Source: Campylobacteraceae bacterium (GTDB lineage: Bacteria > Campylobacterota > Campylobacteria > Campylobacterales > Sulfurovaceae). From it: a DNA stretch of 9,650 nt. The position numbers were made by a program, and so were the translations under genes. The notes beneath the pieces were generated by a model that was given only the letters and a program-made list of their open reading frames with translations, did no database searches and had not been told where the DNA came from. The DNA lies in NCBI GenBank assembly GCA_027026055.1, contig JALVPA010000175.1, positions 1 through 9,650 of the forward strand, read 5' to 3'. Shown piece after piece: positions 1-5,522 of this stretch (position 1 is its first letter; each line of letters opens with the position of its first letter).

Positions 1-1
1 T

Positions 2-556
2 ATCCGCACTCTCGGCGATCTCAAACGCGCACGCTCGCTACTTTACAGATGGCACAAACCGGGCATCCGTCTCTATCTGCGCGTCACGGGACAGTGCGGC
101 GAAGGTATCGGCACCAAAACCCCGCGCAAATCGATCGGTATCAGCCGTACTTTCGATCCGATTTACGACACCGACGAAATCAAACGCCGCGTCATGGTGC
201 TTGCCAGACATATCGCTTATATGACGGATCGCTACGAAGTACTTCCTACCGTCTATTTTTTGTATATCAAATACGAACACGGCATCCGTGTCAAACGACG
301 ATACACCTGCAACAGGCTTTTTAGCGAATCGCTGTTCAAACGTATGCTTACCGAAATGTACGACGAGATTGCCCTCCCCGGTTACGGTGCCGTCAAACTG
401 AGCCTCTCCGTTTCGGGATTCGTCCACCAACATCCCAAAACACTCAGCATCCTATCCTATAGCACCGATACGAAACAACACGGACTCACACGCCATATCC
501 AACTCTTACGTCGTAAATTCGGTATCGATATCGTCAAAACGGGAAACGAACTTTAG
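2..556 (+). CDS. Y-family DNA polymerase, C-terminal part (5' end outside window)
   Basis: The frame is open from the window edge to TAG at 554-556 and gives 184 residues, so only the C-terminal half is present. Early residues carry a KSIGISRTFDP stretch followed by an amphipathic helix (EIKRRVMVLARHIAYMT). This matches the little-finger (polymerase-associated) domain of DinB/UmuC-type translesion polymerases, in which the K-S-x-G-x-S-R-T-F motif is typical. The domain contacts DNA and helps bypass of damaged bases. The catalytic palm with its Asp/Glu residues lies upstream and cannot be checked. An internal ATG at 194 opens a shorter frame, but the homology runs clearly upstream of it. The tail ends in RRKFGIDIVKTGNEL, with no obvious glutamine-led beta-clamp peptide. 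The gene converges on the cytochrome gene. I cannot decide between DinB-like and UmuC-like subfamilies. Confidence 0.85.
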   Translation: MRTLGDLKRARSLLYRWHKPGIRLYLRVTGQCGEGIGTKTPRKSIGISRTFDPIYDTDEIKRRVMVLARHIAYMTDRYEVLPTVYFLYIKYEHGIRVKRRYTCNRLFSESLFKRMLTEMYDEIALPGYGAVKLSLSVSGFVHQHPKTLSILSYSTDTKQHGLTRHIQLLRRKFGIDIVKTGNEL

Positions 557-583
557 GGGAAAACGAAAGAAGAGAAAACGAAG

Positions 584-605
584 AAAAACGGCGGCAATGC
601 GCCGC
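584..605 (-). terminator. Rho-independent terminator of the cytochrome gene
   Basis: On the minus strand, 5 bp GC stems (CGGCG at 589-593 with CGCCG at 600-604, or alternatively GCGGC at 591-595 with GCCGC at 601-605) surround a loop of 5-6 nt. They are followed at once by TTTTT (complement of 584-588). The hairpin lies 18 nt past the cytochrome stop codon, in the convergent gap after the polymerase gene. The plus strand has no T-run after the hairpin, so it looks one-directional. Confidence 0.65.
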
Positions 606-622
606 TTCTAAAGAGGTGCGGC

Positions 623-910
623 TTACTTGCCCGCGATCTCCGCAGCGATCGCTTCGATATCCGCGTCGCTGAGGTTTTTCGCTTGCATTTGCATCGTGCC
701 TTTCATCGGAGAGTGACCGCCCGTACCGTCTCTATACGCCTTCATCGCAGTGACAATTTCGTCTTTGCTCATATCTTTAACGACTTTAGAGACGTTCATC
801 GCTTTTTTCTCGAAGTTTTGTCCGTGGCAACCTTTACAGACAGCCGTATTTGCAGCCATCGCGGAAGTAGCCAATGCGGCCGTCGCCAATACTACCAATG
901 TCTTTTTCAT
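623..910 (-). CDS. Small periplasmic c-type cytochrome (cytochrome c553-like)
   Basis: 95 residues. Residues 1-19 form a Sec signal peptide (MKK, hydrophobic AVLT-rich core, AMA at the cleavage site), leaving a mature protein of about 76 residues. One CxxCH haem-attachment motif (C25, C28, H29) lies very near the mature N-terminus. The distal methionine ligand is probably M73 or M75, within a KGTMQMQAKNLSDADIEAIA segment typical of class I c553 proteins. The expected role is soluble electron carrying in the periplasm between the bc1 complex or dehydrogenases and terminal oxidases or reductases. AAAAGGAG six nt before the ATG supports the start. A promoter is visible upstream and a terminator downstream, so the gene can be transcribed alone. 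The rhodanese gene lies 101 bp upstream on the same strand. The physiological partner is unknown. Confidence 0.9.
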   Translation of the reverse strand: MKKTLVVLATAALATSAMAANTAVCKGCHGQNFEKKAMNVSKVVKDMSKDEIVTAMKAYRDGTGGHSPMKGTMQMQAKNLSDADIEAIAAEIAGK

Positions 911-944
911 ACTGTGCTCCTTTTGAGAAATTTGAGACCCGACT

Positions 945-973
945 ATTATAGTTAAATAAAATAAAAATTACAA
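945..973 (-). promoter_or_regulatory. Sigma70-like promoter of the cytochrome gene
   Basis: On the minus strand, TTGTAA (968-973) and TATAAT (945-950) are separated by exactly 17 nt in AT-rich DNA. The -10 box is a perfect consensus match and the -35 matches 4 of 6. The expected transcript starts near 938, about 28 nt ahead of the cytochrome ATG. The same two hexamers with the same spacing occur at 5561-5589. Confidence 0.65.
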
Positions 974-980
974 TCTTTTA

Positions 981-1014
981 TAACGAAAAATCGCCTAAAC
1001 GGCACCTTTCGTTA
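981..1014 (-). terminator. Possible terminator overlapping the rhodanese stop codon
   Basis: TAACGAAA (981-988) and TTTCGTTA (1007-1014) are perfect 8-base inverted repeats. A smaller GCC/GGC pair (993-995 and 1001-1003) lies within the loop. On the minus strand the TAA stop of the rhodanese (1012-1014) is the first base triplet of the stem, and TTTTT occurs in the far arm. The outer stem is AT-rich and the T-run lies inside the structure, so this is weaker than a textbook terminator. It could also be an mRNA 3'-end stabiliser. It sits just upstream of the cytochrome promoter, where a terminator would be expected. Confidence 0.4.
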
Positions 1015-1413
1015 CTCCCGTACCGTCGGTTTGCCTTTTTTGATCCAGCCGTTTTCGATACCGCCCTCGAGTTCGTACACCTTCGCAAACCCCATTTGAT
1101 CCAGCGCGCGACCGAGCACTTTGGTGCGATTGGCATGGGCACAGTAAAGCACGATAGGAGAGCTTTTGTCTTTCACCAAACGTCCGAGTTCGAAAAACCA
1201 CTCCGCTACGTTCGCTTCGCCTCGAGGCGTAAAAAACATCATCTTGTGCGCCCCTTTGATAATGCCGGTTTGCCGCCACTCCTGCGGCGTGCGAATATCG
1301 ATAACGGGTACTCCCTTCGCTTGGAGTTTTGTCAACTCCTCCGCGGAGATACTTTTAAACTCCGCCCATACGCTTACGCTTAAGAGTAGCAGTGCCGTCA
1401 ATGTCTTTTTCAT
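1012..1413 (-). CDS. Exported single-domain rhodanese (sulfurtransferase)
   Basis: 133 residues. Residues 1-17 look like a Sec signal peptide (MKKTL, leucine-rich core, VWA before the likely cut), so the enzyme should act in the periplasm. One rhodanese domain follows: VIDIRTPQEW (about 37-46), the active-site loop starting at C91 (CAHANRT), and the closing L-E-G-G-I-x-x-G-W motif (about 115-123). C91 would carry the persulfide. The loop has the usual length, but Ala replaces the first Arg and the Gly of the common CRxGxR form, so substrate preference may differ. AAGGA eight nt before the ATG supports the start. The length is normal for a single-domain rhodanese with a signal peptide. Sulfur donor and acceptor cannot be told. 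The neighbouring periplasmic cytochrome makes a role in sulfur-compound metabolism reasonable, but this is inference. Confidence 0.88.
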   Translation of the reverse strand: MKKTLTALLLLSVSVWAEFKSISAEELTKLQAKGVPVIDIRTPQEWRQTGIIKGAHKMMFFTPRGEANVAEWFFELGRLVKDKSSPIVLYCAHANRTKVLGRALDQMGFAKVYELEGGIENGWIKKGKPTVRE

Positions 1414-1674
1414 CGTTACGTTCCTTTGAGTTAAATATAGTAACCGTTGCGGTACGAAAAAGTCTACCCGATAAAGGTTAACCGCATTATCTTTGTCTTT
1501 CGCGTAAAAAGCGTTGATACGCTCACGTGATTACTTTTTAATCAAAAAAAGAGACCGAAAACATAAAATTAATCAATCGTATGATGAATTATTGAACTTT
1601 AAACCCTTTTTATTTGCTACGCGAAGTGTTATACTACAACCGATACAACCATACAAATAACGAAAGGAGGGGTA
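1414..1674. other. Divergent intergenic region between rhodanese and amtB
   Basis: This 261 bp gap has no credible gene. For the rhodanese there is only a weak promoter candidate on the minus strand (TAGACT at 1461-1466, 18 nt spacer, TACTAT at 1437-1442). The amtB promoter and ribosome site lie at the right end. Between them are a perfect palindrome GGTTAACC (1476-1483), a hairpin AGCGT-TGAT-ACGCT (1510-1523), an inverted repeat TGATTA-N5-TAATCA (1528-1544), and two copies of TTAATCAA (1538-1545 and 1569-1576). I see no sigma54 -24/-12 element ahead of amtB. Confidence 0.6.
1627..1635 (+). promoter_or_regulatory. Extended -10 promoter of the amtB operon
   Basis: TG-T-TATACT forms an extended -10 element (TG at 1627-1628, hexamer 1630-1635). 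The -35 position holds only TTTTTA (1607-1612, 17 nt spacer), a poor match. Epsilonproteobacterial sigma70 promoters commonly lack a strong -35. The expected start is near 1642, giving a leader of about 33 nt that ends with the strong AAAGGAGG ribosome site at 1663-1670. Confidence 0.55.
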
Positions 1675-2847
1675 ATGCCCGAACTAAGCTATGCACTCGA
1701 TACGCTATTCGCACTCTTTGCGATGACGCTGATTATCTTTATGGTTCCCGGATTTGCGATGCTCGAAGCGGGATTGGTACGGAGCAAAAACGTCGCGGCG
1801 GTACTTACGGTCAATACGATGATTTACGCGGTGGCTTCCATGTTTTTCCTACTTGTCGGTTACAGCTTGGCGTTCGGAAGTTGGGAAAACGATACGATGA
1901 GCAAATGGGCGGCGTTTTTGTTTCAAATGGCGTTTGTCGGTAAAACGGTCAACATCATGAGCGGCGGGGTGAGCGAACGCGTACGTATCGTACCGTTGAT
2001 GCTCTTTACCGTCGTCATGGCGGCGCTCATCTACCCTATTGCCGTCAACTTGACCTGGGGAGCGAACTTTTTAAAAGGTACGGCGCTTGATATCTCCGCA
2101 ATGCACGATTTGGCAGGCTCCACCGTTATCCACTCCACCGGTGCGTGGGCGCTTTTGGCTGCAATCTTAATCATCGGACCGCGCAAAGGCAGATATACGC
2201 CTAACGGCACTATCCGCGTCTTTCCCGCTTCCAACATCCCGCTGGTGGTTTTGGGAGCGATGCTGCTTTGGATAGGATGGTTCGGATTCAACGGCGGTTC
2301 CGTCGGCTCCATTTCGAGCAAAGAGAGCGCCGATGCCGTCGCATTAACGATTATGAACACCAATACCGCGGGGCTTGCCGGCGCGATTGTCGTAGCGCTC
2401 GTCGAATATATACGTTACAAAAAGTTCGACATCACGATGATTCTCAACGGTGCGCTCGGAGGGTTGGTCGCCGTTACGGCGGGGGCGGATATCTTCGATA
2501 TCTACACACCGATACTTATCGGCGCTATCGGCGGACTTATCGTCGTTTTCGGCGTGCCCTTTTTCGACAAATTGCGTATCGACGATCCCGTCGGAGCGCT
2601 CTCCGTACATTTGCTCAACGGCGTATGGGGAACGTTAGCTGTAGGCATCTTTGCCGACGTTTCGTTTTTCGCTCAACTCAAAGGCGTACTCGTTATCGGC
2701 ATTTTCGCGTTTATAAGCTCCTATGTCGTTTTGTACGCGATAAACAAATTCGTCGTATTTAGAATCGACGCAGAGAGCGAAACCGAAGGACTCGACATCA
2801 ACGAATGCGGACTCGAGTCTTATCCCGAATTTACACGAACCATCTAA
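1675..2847 (+). CDS. amtB: Ammonium transporter (Amt/MEP/Rh family)
   Basis: 390 residues of hydrophobic, multi-span membrane protein, slightly shorter than many Amt proteins. Family landmarks are present. There is an early MVPGFAMLEAGLVRSKN segment, then D145 in DLAGSTVIH, which corresponds to the Asp near the ammonium recruitment site. The two pore histidines are H153 and H312 (AGSTVIH and LSVHLLNGVWG). WFGFNGGS lies at 202-209. The protein trims ammonium to ammonia in the pore and imports nitrogen when ammonium is scarce. The mature start comes straight into helix 1 with no cleaved signal peptide obvious. The C-terminal tail GLDINECGLESYPEF is the usual P-II docking tail, but ECGL replaces the more common EHGE. 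AAAGGAGG precedes the ATG. The P-II gene follows 11 nt after the stop, as in the standard amtB-glnK arrangement. Confidence 0.97.
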   Translation: MPELSYALDTLFALFAMTLIIFMVPGFAMLEAGLVRSKNVAAVLTVNTMIYAVASMFFLLVGYSLAFGSWENDTMSKWAAFLFQMAFVGKTVNIMSGGVSERVRIVPLMLFTVVMAALIYPIAVNLTWGANFLKGTALDISAMHDLAGSTVIHSTGAWALLAAILIIGPRKGRYTPNGTIRVFPASNIPLVVLGAMLLWIGWFGFNGGSVGSISSKESADAVALTIMNTNTAGLAGAIVVALVEYIRYKKFDITMILNGALGGLVAVTAGADIFDIYTPILIGAIGGLIVVFGVPFFDKLRIDDPVGALSVHLLNGVWGTLAVGIFADVSFFAQLKGVLVIGIFAFISSYVVLYAINKFVVFRIDAESETEGLDINECGLESYPEFTRTI

Positions 2848-2852
2848 AGGAG
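2846..2852 (+). promoter_or_regulatory. Ribosome binding site of the P-II gene overlapping the amtB stop
   Basis: AAAGGAG begins inside the amtB TAA stop (2845-2847) and lies 6 nt before the ATG at 2859. It fixes the P-II start at 2859 rather than any upstream in-frame start within amtB, and suggests translational coupling. Confidence 0.8.
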
Positions 2853-2858
2853 AGCTTT

Positions 2859-3200
2859 ATGAAAAAGATCGAAGCGATTATCAAACCTTACAAACTCGAC
2901 GAAGTGAAAGAAGCCCTCGTCGAAGTGGGCATCGAAGGTATGACCGTCAGCGAAGTGAAAGGGTACGGACGCCAACAAGGCCACTCCGAACTCTATCGAG
3001 GCGCAGAATATGTGGTGGAGTTTATCCCCAAAGTCAAACTCGAAATTGTCGTAAGTAACGACGACTATCTCCACAGAGCGATCGACGCTATCAAAAGCGC
3101 TGCCAAAACGGGTAAAATAGGTGATGGAAAGATCTTCGTGCTCCCCGTCGAACATGTCGTACGCATCCGTACGGACGAAGAGGACGAAGAGGCGCTGTGA
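2859..3200 (+). CDS. glnK: P-II nitrogen regulatory protein (GlnB/GlnK type)
   Basis: 113 residues, the usual P-II length. MKKIEAIIKPYKLDEVKEAL opens the ferredoxin-like fold. The T-loop carries YRGAEY with Y46 and Y51; Y51 is the uridylylated residue in enterobacterial P-II. TGKIGDGKIFV (84-94) is the second family signature and binds nucleotide, and R102 and R104 match the ATP-phosphate arginines. P-II trimers sense ATP/ADP and 2-oxoglutarate and block AmtB when nitrogen is ample. Placement directly after amtB favours the GlnK role, so I use that symbol although glnB is equally possible from sequence alone. There is one extra residue relative to E. coli GlnB in the stretch before the B-loop, and the tail is acidic (DEEDEEAL). 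An ATG within amtB (2805) gives a longer frame without family support. Confidence 0.95.
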   Translation: MKKIEAIIKPYKLDEVKEALVEVGIEGMTVSEVKGYGRQQGHSELYRGAEYVVEFIPKVKLEIVVSNDDYLHRAIDAIKSAAKTGKIGDGKIFVLPVEHVVRIRTDEEDEEAL

Positions 3201-3221
3201 GCCTTTGCTCTCTTCTTTTTC
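3186..3221 (+). terminator. Candidate terminator at the 3' end of the amtB-P-II operon
   Basis: GAAGAG (3186-3191) pairs with CTCTTC (3210-3215), with an inner GC/GC pairing around the TGA stop, followed by TTTTT (3216-3220). The loop is imperfect. The 33 bp gap to the convergent hydrolase gene leaves no room for another structure. Confidence 0.45.
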
Positions 3222-3233
3222 TCAATATCGCTT

Positions 3234-3797
3234 TTATGCTTCCGCAAAAAATTGATGCACGCGTTCCAAATGGCGTTCTATCCCTACAAAACTATGATCG
3301 CCGCCTTCTTCTACAACTATGTCGCACCCGTTATATTTTTCGACCGCTTCGCGATAATCCAACACTTCGTCTCCCGTTTGCAACAATACCGTAAACTTCT
3401 CTTTATACCTCTCTATATCCGTTTCGTAACGCTTCAACATCTCGAGGTGTCTTTCGTTCCACAAAAAGTAACTGTCGTCGTAAAAATGACGCACCTCTCC
3501 TAAAAGTCTTCGCAAGGTTTTCCGAGGAGATACCGAGGGGTTGATGAGTACGACTTTCGCGACACGTGCTTTTTGCGCCAAATAGGTCGCATAGTAGCCG
3601 CCCAAAGAAGAGCCGATTACGCACCACTTCTCATCGCACATATCGATGATCTCTTCGAGCGTTTTCACGGCAAGCTCGGGAATATACGAGAGCGAAGGCG
3701 CGATAAATTTTTTGTTTTTCTCTCTAAAGTAGTCTCTAAAGATAGTCGCTTTGTTCCCCTCCCCGCTACCGGCAAATCCGTGAATATAGAGTATCAT
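3234..3797 (-). CDS. Small alpha/beta-hydrolase, YqiA/UPF0227-like esterase
   Basis: 187 residues from the ATG at 3797. It starts MILYIHGFAGSGEGNKA, a beta-strand leading to the HGF oxyanion motif of alpha/beta-hydrolases. The nucleophile elbow is IGSSLGGYYA with S64 in GxSxG. The acid is D143 or D147 (TGDEVLDY), and H168 in GGDHSF completes the triad. The size and the HGFxGS and GSSLGG patterns fit the YqiA/YcfP (UPF0227) group, whose characterised member has esterase activity on short acyl substrates. There is no signal peptide, so it should be cytoplasmic. The frame stays open far upstream through the His-rich gene, but those residues have no family features. The true start lies 10 nt after the TAG of that gene, behind a weak GAGAG ribosome site. 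It is the last gene of the operon. The natural substrate is unknown. Confidence 0.82.
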   Translation of the reverse strand: MILYIHGFAGSGEGNKATIFRDYFREKNKKFIAPSLSYIPELAVKTLEEIIDMCDEKWCVIGSSLGGYYATYLAQKARVAKVVLINPSVSPRKTLRRLLGEVRHFYDDSYFLWNERHLEMLKRYETDIERYKEKFTVLLQTGDEVLDYREAVEKYNGCDIVVEEGGDHSFVGIERHLERVHQFFAEA

Positions 3798-3807
3798 CTC
3801 TCGCTCG

Positions 3808-4752
3808 CTACTTCTTCTCGTCCATTTTGACAACTTTGTACTCGACATCGTCACCTTGATAGACCGGTTCGAAAAGTACTCCTTCGCACTCTTTGTAGTG
3901 TTTTCCGTCGATATAGATATCATCACAATCGTTTTCTGGGATGGTCGACACCACCGCGCCGATCGTGATGGCGCTCCCCCAAAACCACGGCCAATAACCG
4001 CCCCATCCGTAATAGGGATAGTGATGATAGTGATGGTGATGATGTCCGTGATGATGATGCCCGTGATGGTGCCCATGGTCACCGTGTCCGTATTCGGGAC
4101 GATGAATCGGCTTGTGCGACGGGTTGTGCCCCGGTTTGTTCGGACGCTGACCGTTTTGCCATTTGGATTTGAGCTGCTGTTTGACCTGTTGTTGTTTGTT
4201 CGGATCCAAACTGTTCCATTTCTGTTTCAACTGCTGTTTTTGGCTTTCGTCGAGCTTGCGCCGCGACGTATCGGCAGCTCTTTTTTGCGCTATTCGTTGT
4301 TTCGCTTGCGATTGTTGCGAAGGATTGAGCCTATTTCTTTGTTGTTTCGCCGATGTTGCGGGTTTGACGTTCGGTCGGTTGAGTTTGATATGTTGTGAAG
4401 TTACGCGACCGCTTGTCGGACGAGTAGAAAGCGGTCTGCTACTTTTCGGTCTTTGGGTTTTGGGAAAGTTGCCTCCGTAGTAGCGACTTTTGCTCGGCGA
4501 AGGTCGACTGAAGCTGCTTCTGTTGAAGCTGCTTCTGTTGAAATTGGGACGGGAAAAACTTCGTGCGCGCATCGCTCCGCCGCCGCGCATACGCATGCCG
4601 CCGCCTCTGCGTGCTTGCGCTTCGGAAAAGAAAACGAACATCGTAGCCACGGTAGTCGCATGAGAAGAGAGTTCCGCCTTATGCACCGAGACCGAAGGAG
4701 AGAGTATCCCAAGCAGTGCGAATCCCACCGCAAAACGTTTTATGCCTTTCAT
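3808..4752 (-). CDS. Exported histidine-rich low-complexity protein, function unknown
   Basis: 314 residues. The start at 4752 is fixed by a 4 nt ATGA overlap with the upstream gene and by AAGGAG 7 nt before it; an open stretch to 4851 lies within that gene. Residues 7-22 are hydrophobic after MKGIKR, and a second short hydrophobic patch (36-43) ends in SEAQA before RRGGG, so either could be the signal peptide region. Then come an R/G/S-rich part (49-115) with NRSSF repeats, a Q/K-rich part (about 133-200, likely helical), a tract with 16 His in 22 residues (223-244), and an aromatic Y/W/G patch (245-259). A short hydrophobic segment (260-271) leads to a C-terminal domain (275-314, DDIYIDGKHYKECEG) with Cys 276 and 289. 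It is probably in the periplasm or envelope and may bind divalent metals through the His tract. I do not recognise a characterised family. Confidence 0.75.
   Translation of the reverse strand: MKGIKRFAVGFALLGILSPSVSVHKAELSSHATTVATMFVFFSEAQARRGGGMRMRGGGAMRARSFSRPNFNRSSFNRSSFSRPSPSKSRYYGGNFPKTQRPKSSRPLSTRPTSGRVTSQHIKLNRPNVKPATSAKQQRNRLNPSQQSQAKQRIAQKRAADTSRRKLDESQKQQLKQKWNSLDPNKQQQVKQQLKSKWQNGQRPNKPGHNPSHKPIHRPEYGHGDHGHHHGHHHHGHHHHHYHHYPYYGWGGYWPWFWGSAITIGAVVSTIPENDCDDIYIDGKHYKECEGVLFEPVYQGDDVEYKVVKMDEKK
4020..4087 (-). repeat. Histidine-codon low-complexity tract
   Basis: Dense GTG/ATG triplets on the plus strand read as CAC/CAT histidine codons on the minus strand, with interspersed glycine codons. 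This simple-sequence stretch encodes the His cluster of the exported protein. Mixed CAC and CAT use suggests the tract is kept as protein sequence and is not one recent slippage product. Confidence 0.8.
4510..4539 (-). repeat. 15 bp tandem repeat, two perfect copies
   Basis: GAAGCTGCTTCTGTT occurs at 4510-4524 and again at 4525-4539 (plus-strand reading). On the coding strand it yields the duplicated NRSSF pentapeptide at about residues 72-81 of the His-rich protein. Being in frame, a gain or loss of a copy would not break the gene. Confidence 0.9.
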
Positions 4753-5522
4753 GACTCGACTCCTTGTTTCGGAGTAATATCGATATGTCGATCCCCTTTT
4801 GTCGGCGTAAAGAGGAAAAAGCCGTCGGGAAATTTCGGATCGATATCCCACTTCAATGTCGCACCGCTTCTTAGCAGCAGCGGGTTTGTTTTATCGACGA
4901 TAAGAAACTTACGTATCAACGGATGCGCGCCCTTTTCTATCCACACTTGATAAGAGTGACTCGGATAATCGAATCCGATATGATGACACACCTTACCGTC
5001 CACTTCGGACTCACCGAAGTAATATCCTTTGTTACGCGGGGGAATACGCTTTTCCAAATCACTGTAAATGATATTCGCCAAAACGGCTTTGATACCGTAC
5101 GCTTCGAAAAGATAATCGAGGGCATCGTCGATATTTTGCGCTACGCGCAGCTTCCCATAATAACGCGTCGGTATATCGTAAACCGTAAAATCCCCGTGAC
5201 TCAAATAATACTCTCTCGACTTTACATCCCCGTCGATAGAGACAAATAGTTTACCTGGACGCCACACGTCGATTTCGACGCGATGAGTGTAAGTCACGAC
5301 CATCCTATCAAGATACATGTCGTCGCTGCTCATCTCCGCCTCTATCGAAAATCGTTTGAGTCGCTCGATATAACGATAGGAACGTAACAATATCGAAGAA
5401 GCCACAGGCGCTACGGTACGAAGCAAATAGGCTTTTTGTGTCGTTTGCGACGAGGCAAAGGCATCCGTTCCGGCAAACATCCCCACTATCAAAAAAGCCG
5501 CCGCCAACCCGATTTTTTTCAT
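4749..5522 (-). CDS. DUF2092 family periplasmic protein
   Basis: 257 residues. Residues 1-23 form a clear Sec signal peptide (MKKIGLAAAFLIVGMFAG, cleavage near AFA-SS). The mature part follows the DUF2092 pattern: RSYRYIERLKRFSIEAE, then VEIDVWRPGKLFVSIDGD, a YYLSHGDFTVYD strand pair, an IDDALDYLFEAYGI helix, and a late GESEVDGKVCHHIGF. SYQVWIEKGAHPLIRKFLI and a WDIDPKFPDGFFLFTP end strand complete it. The family is uncharacterised; as I recall it groups with the LolA/LolB-like beta-sheet fold, which would suit binding a lipid or other hydrophobic ligand in the periplasm, but that is inference. AAGGAAG before the ATG supports the start. It is the first gene of a three-gene operon, overlapping the His-rich gene by 4 nt. 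C179 of the CHH motif is the only cysteine. Confidence 0.82.
   Translation of the reverse strand: MKKIGLAAAFLIVGMFAGTDAFASSQTTQKAYLLRTVAPVASSILLRSYRYIERLKRFSIEAEMSSDDMYLDRMVVTYTHRVEIDVWRPGKLFVSIDGDVKSREYYLSHGDFTVYDIPTRYYGKLRVAQNIDDALDYLFEAYGIKAVLANIIYSDLEKRIPPRNKGYYFGESEVDGKVCHHIGFDYPSHSYQVWIEKGAHPLIRKFLIVDKTNPLLLRSGATLKWDIDPKFPDGFFLFTPTKGDRHIDITPKQGVES
4760..4765 (-). promoter_or_regulatory. Ribosome binding site deciding the start of the His-rich gene
   Basis: AAGGAG on the minus strand lies 7 nt before the ATG at 4752, inside the 3' end of the DUF2092 gene. Together with the ATGA overlap at 4749-4752 it implies coupled translation of the two proteins. Confidence 0.8.

Noticed and set aside
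1475..1484. GGTTAACC palindrome as an operator
   Set aside because: An isolated 8 bp palindrome with no second copy and no overlap with a convincing promoter is not enough to call a site.
1600..1640. Sigma54 (-24/-12) promoter for amtB
   Set aside because: TTGCT at 1613-1617 resembles a -12 element, but no GG pair lies at the required distance upstream. The extended -10 at 1627-1635 explains the start better.
2268..2762. 164-codon open frame in the +1 register inside amtB
   Set aside because: It gives an arginine-rich product with no family features and overlaps conserved transmembrane coding sequence.
3798..4082. N-terminal extension of the hydrolase frame into the His-rich gene
   Set aside because: The extra 95 residues come from reading the His-codon repeat in another frame (Ile/Thr/Met-rich) and precede the natural HGF-motif start at 3797.
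4020..4087. Phase-variable simple repeat or CRISPR-like array
   Set aside because: The triplet-based tract is irregular, has no homopolymer run or spacer structure, and is explained by His/Gly coding.
4753..4851. Longer N-terminus for the His-rich protein
   Set aside because: It lies wholly within the DUF2092 coding region. The ATGA overlap and AAGGAG favour 4752.
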